64,000 nt of DNA from Pseudomonas paralactis (GCF_001439735.1 NZ_JYLN01000008.1:186001-250000), one strand, 5' to 3'; shown: positions 9,200 through 17,872, numbered from the stretch's first letter. A program made the numbers and translations. The notes: a model not told the origin generated them from the letters alone.

Positions 9200-9425
9200 G
9201 GGTCTGCCTCTAAGTGCATCCGCAAAGACCCATGCTCCAAAGCTGCGCATGCCGTGTTGAGACTCAAGAGTCGCCCTGGCTGCTTTGTCGGCGGGGATTT
9301 GCGAAAACGAATGAATGAAAAAGATTCGTCAAGGGAGAGTCCGCTGTGCGGACGTGCAGCCGAAGCTGACTTCGGGGAATTGCGCTACCTAAACGCGGCC
9401 CGGTTAAAGGCCGGCGCGCACTATA
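9200..9425 (-). promoter_or_regulatory. Long structured leader and probable -10 of deaD
   Basis: On the minus strand a TATAGT hexamer (9425-9420) could be the -10 of deaD, leaving an untranslated leader of about 210 bases. The leader contains two small perfect hairpins: CCGAAG/CTTCGG, about 9360-9375, and GTCCGC/GCGGAC, about 9340-9354. Long structured leaders are characteristic of cold-induced genes, including E. coli deaD. No good -35 was seen. Confidence 0.4.
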
Positions 9426-9621
9426 CCGGAAATAGCTGAAAAAGGGAGCTTTTTTTATCGCGGCGCACTGATAAACCGCGCTGCGTCGCGGGCTTTGCAG
9501 ATCTGTGCGCCAGGGTCTATTTTTCAAAGGCCCGGCCCTGCTGGTCATTAAGCTTAAACGGTTCACCCACTCATTCAGGCCCTTTGGTCTGAAACCCTAC
9601 CCGCGCCCGAGGGCACACCCG

Positions 9622-10413
9622 ATGAAACAAGCCAGCAGCAGCCGCGTCAGCCGTGCACTTGAGGGCCATGTTCTGTTGCTGGGCCTGGACCGCGTGGCCA
9701 AGCGCAATGCCTTCGACCTGGATTTACTCAATGAGCTGAGCCTGGCCTATGGCGAATTTGATCGAAACGATGACGCCCGGGTGGCCGTGGTATTTGCCCA
9801 TGGCGATCACTTTACGGCGGGGCTGGACCTGGCCAATGTCAGCGGCGTAATGGCGGGTGGGTGGCAACCGCCGCTGGGCGGATGCGATCCGTGGGGCGTA
9901 TTCGCAGGCCCCAGGGTCAGCAAACCGGTGATCGTCGCAGCCCAGGGCTACTGCTTGACCATTGGTATCGAGTTGATGCTGGCGGCGGATATCAACCTGT
10001 GCGCCAGCAATACACGCTTTGCACAGATGGAAGTGCAACGTGGGATCTTTCCGTTTGGCGGCGCGACATTGCGCTTTCACCAGATCGCCGGCTGGGGCAA
10101 TGCGATGCGCTGGTTGCTGACCGGAGACGAGTTCGACGCCCATGAAGCCCTGCGTCTGGGCCTGGTACAGGAAGTGATGGCCAGTGAAGACCTGTTGCCC
10201 CGAGCCATCGAACTGGCCAACCGCATTGCCCGTCAGGCGCCGCTTGGCGTACAGGCGACGTTGATGTCGGCACGCCTGGCGCGTATGGAGGGTGAGGCTG
10301 TCGCAGCTGCCGCGCTGCCGCCCATGGTGGATAAACTGCTCAACAGCGAGGATGCCAAGGAGGGGGTTCGGGCGATGGTCGAGAAGCGGCCTGGGGTGTT
10401 CAAGGGAATTTGA
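9622..10413 (+). CDS. Enoyl-CoA hydratase/isomerase family (crotonase fold)
   Basis: A 263-residue crotonase-family protein. The acyl-CoA oxyanion-hole segments appear as HGDHFTAGLDLANV (about residues 55-68) and AAQGYCLTIGIELMLAADINLCA (about 107-129). The later acidic position that acts as catalytic base in true hydratases lies in the GGATLRF region. It may act as hydratase or isomerase in fatty-acid or aromatic catabolism; the substrate cannot be read from sequence. The start is ATG at 9622 after a GAGGG site. A longer frame from 9505 adds a basic leader without similarity. Divergent from deaD. Confidence 0.85.
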   Translation: MKQASSSRVSRALEGHVLLLGLDRVAKRNAFDLDLLNELSLAYGEFDRNDDARVAVVFAHGDHFTAGLDLANVSGVMAGGWQPPLGGCDPWGVFAGPRVSKPVIVAAQGYCLTIGIELMLAADINLCASNTRFAQMEVQRGIFPFGGATLRFHQIAGWGNAMRWLLTGDEFDAHEALRLGLVQEVMASEDLLPRAIELANRIARQAPLGVQATLMSARLARMEGEAVAAAALPPMVDKLLNSEDAKEGVRAMVEKRPGVFKGI

Positions 10414-10448
10414 ACGAACTGAATTAGCCGTCGGCGGTGAGGGCCTCT

Positions 10449-10530
10449 TCGCGGGCAAGCCCGCTCCCACAGGCGATTGCATTTGAACAGAGCATGCAAT
10501 TCAACTGTGGGACCGGGCTTGCCCGCGAAA
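10449..10530. repeat. REP inverted pair, TGGGAGCGGGCTTGCCCGC family
   Basis: Two facing copies of the CGCGGGCAAGCCCG(C/G)TCCCAC palindrome, about 80 bp end to end, sit between two convergent genes. The same family occurs at 52119 and 56801. Confidence 0.88.
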
Positions 10531-10546
10531 GCATCCGAACCGGCAA

Positions 10547-11302
10547 CTAAGTTGCTGGCCGAATCGCCTTGATCAACGGCTGCAACGAGTACCCCAATCG
10601 CGGCGCCAGGGCTTCGGCGCGGGCCGAAAGTGAGTTCAGATCCATCTCCTGATCCAGCTCCGAAGGCACCAACAAAATCACATTGCCCTCCTTCACCGGC
10701 AGTTCCCAGTAGTGCCGGTGATACAACCCACGCAGCAATGCCGCGCCCAGCGGTTTACCGTCATCGGTGGCCCACTGGTTGATCACCAGCCAGCCGCCGG
10801 GGTTGAGCTTCTTCTGGCAGTTTTCCAGGAAGGTCCAGGCCAGATGCCCCACACCGGGGCCGACATCGGTGTAGAGGTCGACGAAAATCAGGTCGGCCGA
10901 TTCGGCGGTATCGAGCAATTGCAGCGCGTCACCCACGCGAATATACAAGCGCGGGTCGTCGTCCAGCCCCAGGTACTCGATGGCCAAGCGCGGTACATCA
11001 GGGCGCAGCTCAATGGCCTCGACGTCTTCCAGCGGCAGAAACCTGAGGCACGCCTGGGTCAACGTGCCAGCGCCCAACCCCAGGAACAACGCGCTCTCCG
11101 GCTGCTCATGGCACAGCGCACCGATCAACATGGCGCGGGTGTAGTCATACTCCAGCCAGCTCGGGTCGGCGGTGAACACGCAGCTTTGCTCGATGGCGTC
11201 GCCGAATTCGAGAAAGCGGTAATCGGCTACTTCGAGCACACGGATCATGCCGAAATCATCATGGACTTCGGCCAGCAGGCGCTCGACACGCTCCTCGGTC
11301 AT
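10547..11302 (-). CDS. Spermidine synthase-like methyltransferase-fold protein
   Basis: A 251-residue protein with the spermidine-synthase/methyltransferase Rossmann fold. It has the glycine-rich loop LFLGLGAGTLTQACL (about residues 71-85), an acidic strand end in VEAIELRP, and DLIFVDLYTD, where a polyamine synthase would hold its catalytic Asp. It lacks the long N-terminal beta domain and is shorter than SpeE (about 285-290), so a polyamine role is not certain. It belongs to a widespread group annotated simply as spermidine synthase. AGGAG lies 5 bases before the second ATG of an ATGATG pair, favouring a start at 11302 rather than 11305. Confidence 0.8.
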   Translation of the reverse strand: MTEERVERLLAEVHDDFGMIRVLEVADYRFLEFGDAIEQSCVFTADPSWLEYDYTRAMLIGALCHEQPESALFLGLGAGTLTQACLRFLPLEDVEAIELRPDVPRLAIEYLGLDDDPRLYIRVGDALQLLDTAESADLIFVDLYTDVGPGVGHLAWTFLENCQKKLNPGGWLVINQWATDDGKPLGAALLRGLYHRHYWELPVKEGNVILLVPSELDQEMDLNSLSARAEALAPRLGYSLQPLIKAIRPAT

Positions 11303-11425
11303 CATTACTCCTAAGGGGTTTACCGCTTGGCAAAGGCGCGATTGTCGGCCAAGCAGCAGCAACAGGTCACGCACTAATTGCTGATAACATTAGCGCCCCC
11401 CGTCAATCACCCAATCGAGTTCATG

Positions 11426-12772
11426 ATGAGCCAACCCTGGAGCCCCGACAGCTGGCGCGCCCTGCCGATCCAGCAACAACCCCAGTACCCGGACGCTGCA
11501 CACCTGTTACAGGTGGAGCAGAACCTGGCCAGCTATCCGCCACTGGTGTTTGCCGGGGAAGCCCGTGAGTTGCGTCGCCAGTTTGCCGAAGTGACCCAGG
11601 GCCGCGCCTTCCTCCTGCAAGGTGGCGATTGCGCCGAGAGCTTTGCCGAGTTCTCCGCGGCCAAGATCCGCGACACCTTCAAGGTGCTGCTGCAGATGGC
11701 GATCGTCATGACCTTCGCCGCCGGCTGCCCAGTGGTGAAAGTCGGGCGCATGGCCGGTCAGTTCGCCAAGCCGCGCTCGTCCAACGATGAGACCATCGAC
11801 GGCGTCACCCTGCCCGCCTACCGTGGCGACATCGTTAACGGCATCGGCTTCGATGAAAAAAGCCGTGTGCCGGACCCGGACCGGCTGTTGCAGTCCTACC
11901 ACCAGTCCACTGCTACCCTCAACCTGCTGCGCGCGTTCGCCCAAGGGGGGTTCGCCGACCTGCACCAGGTGCACAAGTGGAACCTGGACTTTATCGCCAA
12001 CTCCGCACTGGCCGAAAAGTACAGCCAACTGGCCGACCGCATCGACGAGACCCTGGCGTTCATGCGCGCCTGTGGCATGGACAGCTCGCCGCAACTGCGC
12101 GAAACCAGCTTCTTCACCGCCCACGAAGCATTGCTGCTCAACTATGAACAAGCCTTCGTGCGCCGCGACAGCCTGACTAACGACTACTACGACTGCTCGG
12201 CCCATATGCTGTGGATCGGCGACCGTACACGCCAGCTGGACGGCGCCCACGTCGAATTCCTGCGTGGGGTGAACAATCCGATCGGCGTGAAAGTCGGGCC
12301 GAGCATGAACCCGGACGATCTGATCCGCCTGATCGATATTCTGAACCCGGACAACGACCCTGGTCGCCTCAACCTGATTGCCCGCATGGGCGCAGGCAAG
12401 GTCGGCGACCACTTGCCCAACCTGATCCGTGCCGTTCAGCGCGAGGGCAAGCAGGTGCTGTGGAGCTCCGACCCGATGCACGGCAACACCATCAAGGCCA
12501 GCAGCGGCTACAAGACCCGCGACTTTGCGCAAATCCTCGGCGAAGTGAAGGAGTTCTTCCAGGTGCACCAGGCTGAAGGCAGCTACGCCGGCGGCATTCA
12601 TATCGAGATGACCGGGCAGAACGTCACCGAATGCATCGGCGGCGCACGGCCGATTACCGAAGACGGGCTGTCGGACCGCTATCACACCCATTGCGACCCA
12701 CGCATGAATGCCGATCAGTCGCTGGAACTGGCGTTTTTGATTGCCGAGACCTTGAAACAGGTCAAGAGGTAG
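11426..12772 (+). CDS. Class II 3-deoxy-7-phosphoheptulonate (DAHP) synthase
   Basis: A 448-residue class II (plant-like) DAHP synthase, condensing phosphoenolpyruvate and erythrose 4-phosphate in the first step of aromatic amino-acid synthesis. Signatures are LLQGGDCAESF (metal Cys), VKVGRMAGQFAKPRS (substrate-binding KPRS), SDPMHGNT and GGIHIEMTGQNVTEC. Length matches this class. Of the paired ATGATG at 11423/11426 the second gives the family start. The stop codon TAG at 12770-12772 is part of the GTAGGAACGAGC arm of the following REP pair. A class I enzyme is encoded at 25717, so the shikimate entry step is duplicated here by unrelated folds. Confidence 0.95.
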   Translation: MSQPWSPDSWRALPIQQQPQYPDAAHLLQVEQNLASYPPLVFAGEARELRRQFAEVTQGRAFLLQGGDCAESFAEFSAAKIRDTFKVLLQMAIVMTFAAGCPVVKVGRMAGQFAKPRSSNDETIDGVTLPAYRGDIVNGIGFDEKSRVPDPDRLLQSYHQSTATLNLLRAFAQGGFADLHQVHKWNLDFIANSALAEKYSQLADRIDETLAFMRACGMDSSPQLRETSFFTAHEALLLNYEQAFVRRDSLTNDYYDCSAHMLWIGDRTRQLDGAHVEFLRGVNNPIGVKVGPSMNPDDLIRLIDILNPDNDPGRLNLIARMGAGKVGDHLPNLIRAVQREGKQVLWSSDPMHGNTIKASSGYKTRDFAQILGEVKEFFQVHQAEGSYAGGIHIEMTGQNVTECIGGARPITEDGLSDRYHTHCDPRMNADQSLELAFLIAETLKQVKR

Positions 12773-12866
12773 GAACGAGCTTGCTCGCGCAGGTCGTTAA
12801 CGATGACGCGAAACATCAGGATTAACCAAGCGCCCTTGAGTTTTTCGCGAGCACGCTCGCTCCTAC
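12769..12866. repeat. REP inverted pair supplying stop codons to both flanking genes
   Basis: Arms GTAGGAACGAGCTTGCTCGC (12769 on) and GCGAGCACGCTCGCTCCTAC (to 12866) enclose a spacer containing GTTAACGATGACGCG. The left arm carries the TAG stop of the class II DAHP synthase (12770-12772). The right arm, read on the minus strand, carries the TAG stop of the YcaQ-like gene (12865-12863). Confidence 0.9.
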
Positions 12867-14074
12867 GCCAGCGCCGCCCTTAATCGGGCGGCACTGGGCC
12901 GCTGGCAATTGAGCTGGATTTGTTCCAACCCCAGCCAGTCGGCCATTTCGCGCAGGTTCAAGGCCAGCGCCGTCATCCCTTCCTCATCCAGCCCCGGATC
13001 TTCCTCGTGCACCGCATGGACCGCCAGCCGTCCATGGGCACGCTCGGCCCGCAGGTCGATGCGCGCAGCGATCCGTTCATGGTGCAAAAACGGCAGCACG
13101 TAATAGCCATACACTCGCTTGTCTTGCGGGGTGTAGATCTCCAGCCGATAGCGGAAATCGAACAAGCGCTCGGTGCGACTGCGCTCCCATATCAATGAAT
13201 CGAACGGTGACAGCAAGGCGCTCGCCGGCACTTTGCGTGGCACTTTTGGCTCCGGCAGACAATACGCCGGTTGCTTCCACGCCTGTACCTGGCACATCAG
13301 CAACTGCCCGTCCTCGACCAGTTCAGCCAAACGCGGGCGGCTGTCTGCGGGGTCGAGACGGAAGTAATCACGCAAATCCTTTTCGGTGCCAATGCCCAGC
13401 GCCGTCGCACTATGTAACAGCAAACCACGCTGGACTTGTGCCTCGCCCATGGACACTTGAAGCATGTCGCCAGGGATCACGCGCTCCGGCAAATCATAGA
13501 GCCGTTCAAATCCGCGGCGCCCCGCAACCGTGACCAACCCGGCGGCGAACAGCCATTCCAACGCGTGTTTCTCATCGCTCCAATCCCACCAGGGCCCGGC
13601 ACGCTCCTCGCGGGTCGACAAGCTGCCCGCACCCAAGGCGCCTTGTTGTTCGACGATGCCCAACACACGCTGGATAGTTGCCTGCTGCTCACGGCCAAAA
13701 CGCGCCATCTGTGCATAGATGCCCTGCCCTTGCCTGGCCCGCTCCATGCGCCAACGCATCAGCGGGTACATCGCCATCGGCAACAGCGATGCCTCATGCC
13801 CCCAATACTCGAACAACGAACGCCGCCGCCCCTGACTCCAGGCTGCTTGCTCAAGAAGTAACGGGCTGTACTGGCCCAGTCGTGAGAACAACGGCAGGTA
13901 GTGGGAGCGCACCAATGCGTTGACCGAGTCGATCTGTATGACGCCCAGGCGTTCGATCAACCGGTTGAGGTGCGCAGCCTTTATCTGGGCAGGCGCCTGG
14001 CGCCCCGAGAACCCCTGGGCCGTCAGCGCCATGCGTCGAGCTTGCTTGAGAGAAAAAGACAGGTCGGCGGGCAT
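12863..14074 (-). CDS. Winged-helix YcaQ-like DNA glycosylase family protein
   Basis: A 403-residue member of the YcaQ/AlkZ (HTH_42) family. Seen are the N-terminal helical region with LIERLGVIQIDSVNALVRSHYLPLFSRLG, the FEYWGHEASLLP segment, and a C-terminal part with SPFDSLIWERSR. Known members (E. coli YcaQ, Streptomyces AlkZ) excise alkylated or crosslinked bases from DNA. The catalytic QxQ/QxD motif of those enzymes corresponds to QID within VIQIDSVN, compatible with activity. The ATG at 14074 has GGAG at correct spacing; ATG 14086 lacks one. The stop codon lies inside a REP arm. Confidence 0.85.
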   Translation of the reverse strand: MPADLSFSLKQARRMALTAQGFSGRQAPAQIKAAHLNRLIERLGVIQIDSVNALVRSHYLPLFSRLGQYSPLLLEQAAWSQGRRRSLFEYWGHEASLLPMAMYPLMRWRMERARQGQGIYAQMARFGREQQATIQRVLGIVEQQGALGAGSLSTREERAGPWWDWSDEKHALEWLFAAGLVTVAGRRGFERLYDLPERVIPGDMLQVSMGEAQVQRGLLLHSATALGIGTEKDLRDYFRLDPADSRPRLAELVEDGQLLMCQVQAWKQPAYCLPEPKVPRKVPASALLSPFDSLIWERSRTERLFDFRYRLEIYTPQDKRVYGYYVLPFLHHERIAARIDLRAERAHGRLAVHAVHEEDPGLDEEGMTALALNLREMADWLGLEQIQLNCQRPSAARLRAALA

Positions 14075-14119
14075 GGCACTCTCCATAAAGGCTCGCCCCC
14101 TACCCTACTGCATCCTGGC

Positions 14120-14326
14120 TTATTTGCGCAGCGGGTCTTCCCAGAAATGCCGATGGCTTTCCTGCTCGATGTCGGCGCGGTTGAGCCCAATGTCCTTGAG
14201 TGCGTCATCGCTCAAGGTCGCCAGCAAGTTGCGCTCCTGATGCAATAACTGCCAACGCGCAAGCCTATGGAACAGCCCGGCAAACGCCCCTTTATTCAGC
14301 AATACAGAACCTTTCTGGCCTTTCAT
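14120..14326 (-). CDS. Small DUF1127-type protein
   Basis: A 68-residue basic protein whose C-terminal half (LLATLSDDALKDIGLNRADIEQESHRHFW) matches the DUF1127 pattern. In alphaproteobacteria proteins of this type bind RNA or influence phosphate and carbon metabolism; in Pseudomonas the role is largely unknown. The start is ATG at 14326 after GGAG/GAGAAG; the frame extends upstream to 14407 without support. It is divergent from a LysR regulator, which may control it. Confidence 0.82.
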   Translation of the reverse strand: MKGQKGSVLLNKGAFAGLFHRLARWQLLHQERNLLATLSDDALKDIGLNRADIEQESHRHFWEDPLRK

Positions 14327-14387
14327 CTTCTCGCCCTCCAGTGGGGATGACGAAAGTGTGGGCCTGGCGCTATGATCAATCCAACGA

Positions 14388-15278
14388 ATGTTTCTTATGC
14401 GATACATCTCTGAGATTGATCAATTGTCCGGCTACCCGAGTATCGACACTGACGTGCTGCGCACCTTCGTCGCCATTGCCGACCAGGGCGGCTTTACCCG
14501 CGCCGGTGAGTTGGTCAACCGCACGCAATCGGCGGTGAGCATGCAGATGAAACGCCTGGAGGAGGATGTGTTGCAGCGCAAGCTGTTCGAGCGTGATGGC
14601 CGACAGGTGCGGCTCACACCCGAGGGTCAGGTGCTGCTGGGGTATGCGCGGCGCATCCTGAAACTGCACAGCGAAGTGTTCAACACCCTGCGCGAGCCGC
14701 ATATGGTGGGGCTGGTACGCATCGGCACGCCGGATGACTACGTCATGCGTTTTTTGCCGGGGATCCTGAAGCAGTTTTCCAAGGCGTACCCACTGATTCA
14801 GCTTGAGATGCACTGCGAGGCGTCGTCCGTATTAATGCAACGTCGTGACCTGGCGCTGACCGTTATCAGCCGCGAGCCCGGCAATGATATCGGTGAGTTG
14901 TTACGCACTGAACGCATGGTGTGGGCTGCGTCACCGTGTTTCTGCGTGGATGAGCACGATGCCCTGCCACTGGCGATTTCCGGCGACGACTGCCTGTACA
15001 CCCATTGGGCACGCGCCGCTCTGGATGCGGCCGGAAGGGATTATCGCCTGGCCTATCACAGCTCCAACGGTGCGGCGATCCAGGCGGTGGTCAGTGCCGG
15101 CCTGGCGGCGATGGTCAGCATGGAAAGCCTGATCACCGACGACCTGCGGGTGCTGGGCAGCGATGAAGGCTTTCCACCGCTGCCTTCGATGAATCTGCGC
15201 TTGCTGCGCAACCCGCAGATGACGTCGCCGATCACCGAATGCCTGGCGGAGTACATCGTTGAGGGCTTCAAACTTTAA
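14388..15278 (+). CDS. LysR-family transcriptional regulator (LrhA-like)
   Basis: A 296-residue LysR regulator. The helix-turn-helix lies at about residues 22-65 (LRTFVAIADQGGFTRAGELVNRTQSAVSMQMKRLEEDV, read in parts) and is followed by the periplasmic-binding-protein-like effector domain beginning near GLVRIGTPDDYV. The N-terminal sequence and effector domain recall the LrhA/HexA subgroup. Starts at 14388 and 14400 are both possible; neither has a clear ribosome site. Its last 11 bases overlap the end of the convergent TauE gene, and it is divergent from the DUF1127 gene, its most likely target. Confidence 0.88.
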   Translation: MFLMRYISEIDQLSGYPSIDTDVLRTFVAIADQGGFTRAGELVNRTQSAVSMQMKRLEEDVLQRKLFERDGRQVRLTPEGQVLLGYARRILKLHSEVFNTLREPHMVGLVRIGTPDDYVMRFLPGILKQFSKAYPLIQLEMHCEASSVLMQRRDLALTVISREPGNDIGELLRTERMVWAASPCFCVDEHDALPLAISGDDCLYTHWARAALDAAGRDYRLAYHSSNGAAIQAVVSAGLAAMVSMESLITDDLRVLGSDEGFPPLPSMNLRLLRNPQMTSPITECLAEYIVEGFKL

Positions 15279-16017
15279 AGGTCAGCATCACCGCGCACAC
15301 CACCAAAAAACCACAAAACAGACCACGCAACAGGCGCTCCGGCATGGCATGTGCGACTTTCACTCCCCAACTGATACTGAGCAGGCCACCTACCGCCAGC
15401 GGCAAGCCGATCATCCAGTCCACCTCGTGGTGCCAGGCATAAGTCACCAGGGTCACGCCGGTGCTGGGCAGGGCCAAGGCCAGCGACAACCCCTGGGCAA
15501 CCACTTGGGTGGTGCCGAACACACTGGTGAGTACCGGCGTGGCGACCACCGCGCCTCCGACCCCGAACAATCCGCCCATGGAACCCGACGCCGCACCCAA
15601 TACCCCAAGCCACGGCCACGAGTAGCGCATCTGCGCCGTGGGCGGCGCGTTGCGGGTGAACATGCGCAGCAGGTTGTAGGCCGACAGCGCCACCAGAAAC
15701 GCAATAAAGCCGATACGCATCGCACCCGCATCCAGCCCCACCGCCCAGATGGACCCCAGCCAGGCAAAGCAGAACCCCATCACAGCCAACGGCAAGGCGT
15801 GACGCAACTCGATGCGGTTACGCTGGTGATAGCGCCACAGAGCAAGCATCACATTGGGCACCACCATGACCAAAGCGGTGCCCTGGGCGATTTGCTGATC
15901 CAGGCCGAACAGTACGCCCAGCACCGGGATAGCAATCAGCCCGCCGCCGATGCCAAACAGTCCACCTACCGTGCCCAGGGCCGCGCCCAATATCAGGTAC
16001 ATCACTAAATCCAACAC
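15268..16017 (-). CDS. TauE/SafE-family membrane anion exporter
   Basis: A 249-residue integral membrane protein with about eight hydrophobic segments and the two glycine-rich repeats of the TauE/SafE family (GTVGGLFGIGGGLIAIPVL near residues 15-33 and GSMGGLFGVGGAVVATPVL near 145-163). Members export sulfite, sulfoacetate and related organosulfur anions, but many are uncharacterised. The start codon is GTG at 16017, supported by AGGAG seven bases upstream. It is divergent from a LysR regulator at 16124, the commonest arrangement for a regulator and its target. Confidence 0.88.
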   Translation of the reverse strand: MLDLVMYLILGAALGTVGGLFGIGGGLIAIPVLGVLFGLDQQIAQGTALVMVVPNVMLALWRYHQRNRIELRHALPLAVMGFCFAWLGSIWAVGLDAGAMRIGFIAFLVALSAYNLLRMFTRNAPPTAQMRYSWPWLGVLGAASGSMGGLFGVGGAVVATPVLTSVFGTTQVVAQGLSLALALPSTGVTLVTYAWHHEVDWMIGLPLAVGGLLSISWGVKVAHAMPERLLRGLFCGFLVVCAVMLTFKV

Positions 16018-16123
16018 CGCACTACTCCTTCATCCCAAGCCATGCATGCTACGCAGTCGGCTCTAGCGCGGAAACGCACAGCAACGCACAATGGCTGTGC
16101 CAATCTCGCACAAGCGCTTGCCG

Positions 16124-17074
16124 ATGAATCCCAATACTCTCACCGAACAACTGGGCCTGTTTCTGGATGTATTGGAAACCGGCAGCTTTTCCGCCACCGC
16201 AAGGCGCCATCCGCTGACACCCTCAGCGGTGGCCAGGCGCATCGACAGCCTGGAAAGCTCAGTGGGCAGCCAGCTGTTCCAGCGCAGCACCCATGCGGTG
16301 GTGCCCACACCGGCGGGTTTGGCCTTTGCCGAACGGGCCCGGCGGATCGTCAGCGAGTTGCAGCTGGCGCGGGCCGAAGCAGTGTCCCTGAGCCACGCGC
16401 CGGAAGGCTTGATCCGAGTGGATGCGCCTGCAGCATTCGGTCGACGGCACTTGGCGCCGGTGATCGCAGATTTTTTGAACGTATACCCGGGCCTCGACGT
16501 ACATCTGCATCTGATCGACAGCTTTGTCGATATGCAGGGTGCACATCTGGGCAAGGTTGATCTAGTGCTGCGCGCCGGGCACATCGTAGACACGCGGTTA
16601 ATCGCCACCCCGCTGGCAAGCATCGTGAGGATCGCCTGTGCCAGCCCGGCCTATTTGAAGAGCCGCGGCACACCGACCCATCCTCGGGAGCTGAGCGAGC
16701 ATGACGGGCTTGACTGGGATGGCCTGGCACCGATGTTTGCCTGGCGCTTTGAGCACGATGAACGCCGCACCACTTACCGTCCGCGGCGCATCCGCCTGAG
16801 CGCCAACAATGCCGAAGCCCTGCTCAGCGGTGCGCTGGCGGGGCTGGGCATTGCGCATTTGCCGACCTGGCTTGCCAGTGAATACCTGGTACGGGGTGAG
16901 CTGCTACCGCTGTTTTGTGAAAACGGCCTACCCAGCCCGGAGACTGCCGGCATTTATGCGCTGCGTCTGGAACAACAGCCCAACGCACGGAGCCGCTTGC
17001 TCCTTGAATACCTCAAGTCGCGCTTCAGCCCGGTGCCGCCCTGGGATCAGGCCTTGCAAAGCGGCCTGATCTGA
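16124..17074 (+). CDS. LysR-family transcriptional regulator
   Basis: A 316-residue LysR regulator when started at 16124 (an in-frame ATG at 16091 would add 11 residues; neither has a good ribosome site). The N-terminal winged helix (LFLDVLETGSFSATARR, TPSAVARRIDSLE) is followed by an effector domain with the DLVLRAG and LRLSANNAEALLSGALAGLG-like pattern seen in the subgroup that represses or activates adjacent transporters and oxidoreductases. It is divergent from the TauE exporter, so a sulfur-anion-responsive role is plausible but inferred. Confidence 0.87.
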   Translation: MNPNTLTEQLGLFLDVLETGSFSATARRHPLTPSAVARRIDSLESSVGSQLFQRSTHAVVPTPAGLAFAERARRIVSELQLARAEAVSLSHAPEGLIRVDAPAAFGRRHLAPVIADFLNVYPGLDVHLHLIDSFVDMQGAHLGKVDLVLRAGHIVDTRLIATPLASIVRIACASPAYLKSRGTPTHPRELSEHDGLDWDGLAPMFAWRFEHDERRTTYRPRRIRLSANNAEALLSGALAGLGIAHLPTWLASEYLVRGELLPLFCENGLPSPETAGIYALRLEQQPNARSRLLLEYLKSRFSPVPPWDQALQSGLI

Positions 17075-17153
17075 CCCGCCAGGCAGAATTACCTGGCGCA
17101 TTAAAGATTTGCCCGCTAGATTCCAGCGTAGACACGCTTTCACGAGGCACCCC

Positions 17154-17606
17154 ATGAGTAAAAATCCTGATCCCTGCGAATCGCTGCTGCTGGACAATCA
17201 GCTGTGTTTCGCCTTGCATTCCACCTCGTTGCTGATGACAAAGGTGTACAAACCCTTGCTCCAAGCGCTCGGCCTCACCTACCCACAGTACCTGGCCATG
17301 ATGGTGCTGTGGGAAGAGGATGGTTTGACCGTCAGCGAAATCAGCAACCGCCTGTTGACCGACCCCGGATCCCTCACGCCTCTGCTCAAACGCCTGGAAG
17401 CCGAGGGCCTGCTTAGCCGCACCCGTAGCCGCGAAGATGAGCGCGTGGTGGTGGTGGAGTTGACCGACGCCGGGCGCGCCTTGCAGAGCAAGGCCAAGGA
17501 TGTTCCCCAATGCATTCTGGGCGCGAGCGGGATGGCGCTGGAACAAATACGCAAGCTGCAGGCGGACTTGATCGCGCTGCGCGGCAACCTGCAGAACACA
17601 ATCTAA
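17154..17606 (+). CDS. ohrR: Organic-hydroperoxide-sensing MarR repressor OhrR
   Basis: A 150-residue MarR-family regulator with the OhrR-specific reactive cysteine Cys18 in DNQLCFALHSTS. A second cysteine at 119 (VPQCIL) makes it resemble the 2-Cys Xanthomonas type, in which oxidation forms an intersubunit disulfide and releases DNA. The winged helix spans about residues 55-100 (VSEISNRLLTDPGSLTPLLKRLE). The start is ATG at 17154 with GAGG upstream. It lies directly upstream of ohr in the same direction, separated by a REP pair and a cluster of TTAGCGC palindromes that are probably its operators. Confidence 0.92.
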   Translation: MSKNPDPCESLLLDNQLCFALHSTSLLMTKVYKPLLQALGLTYPQYLAMMVLWEEDGLTVSEISNRLLTDPGSLTPLLKRLEAEGLLSRTRSREDERVVVVELTDAGRALQSKAKDVPQCILGASGMALEQIRKLQADLIALRGNLQNTI

Positions 17607-17636
17607 AAGCTGCAAATCAAGCCGACATTACCCTCT

Positions 17637-17736
17637 GCCGGAGCGAGCTTGCTCGCGAAAAAACGTCAACGATAACGCGTGCTTGCTCAATAAGCGCGGC
17701 GCCTGTGAGTTTTTCGCGAGCAAGCTCGCTCCTACA
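17637..17736. repeat. REP inverted pair between ohrR and ohr
   Basis: Facing GGAGCGAGCTTGCTCGCG arms about 100 bp end to end. The spacer reads AACGTCAACGATAACGCG and GCGCGGCGCCTG, the reverse-orientation equivalent of the spacer in the pair at 2742. It may separate the transcripts of ohrR and ohr. Confidence 0.88.
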
Positions 17737-17803
17737 GAGCATTGATTGGCTGGCATTAGGGCTTTCCCTCTCACATTAAAATTCAGCAAGCAAGATATTT
17801 AGC

Positions 17804-17872
17804 TTGCGCGCAAAACATTAGCGCTATACATTGGCCTCACCAACTACTTAGCGCACAAACATTTAGCGCTAA
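17804..17872. promoter_or_regulatory. Cluster of TTAGCGC palindromes upstream of ohr (probable OhrR operators)
   Basis: Four related sites lie in 70 bp: TTGCGCGCAA (17804-17813), TAGCGCTA (17819-17826), the half-site TTAGCGC (17848-17854) and the perfect palindrome TTAGCGCTAA (17863-17872). Their centres are 14, 30 and 15 bp apart. The last is 20 bp upstream of the ohr start. OhrR identity is inferred from the neighbouring gene. Confidence 0.55.

Noticed and set aside
7442..9439. 665-codon open frame antisense to deaD
   Set aside because: It mirrors the deaD codons exactly, has no ribosome site or recognisable domain, and deaD is unmistakable on the other strand. High-GC codon bias makes such shadows common.
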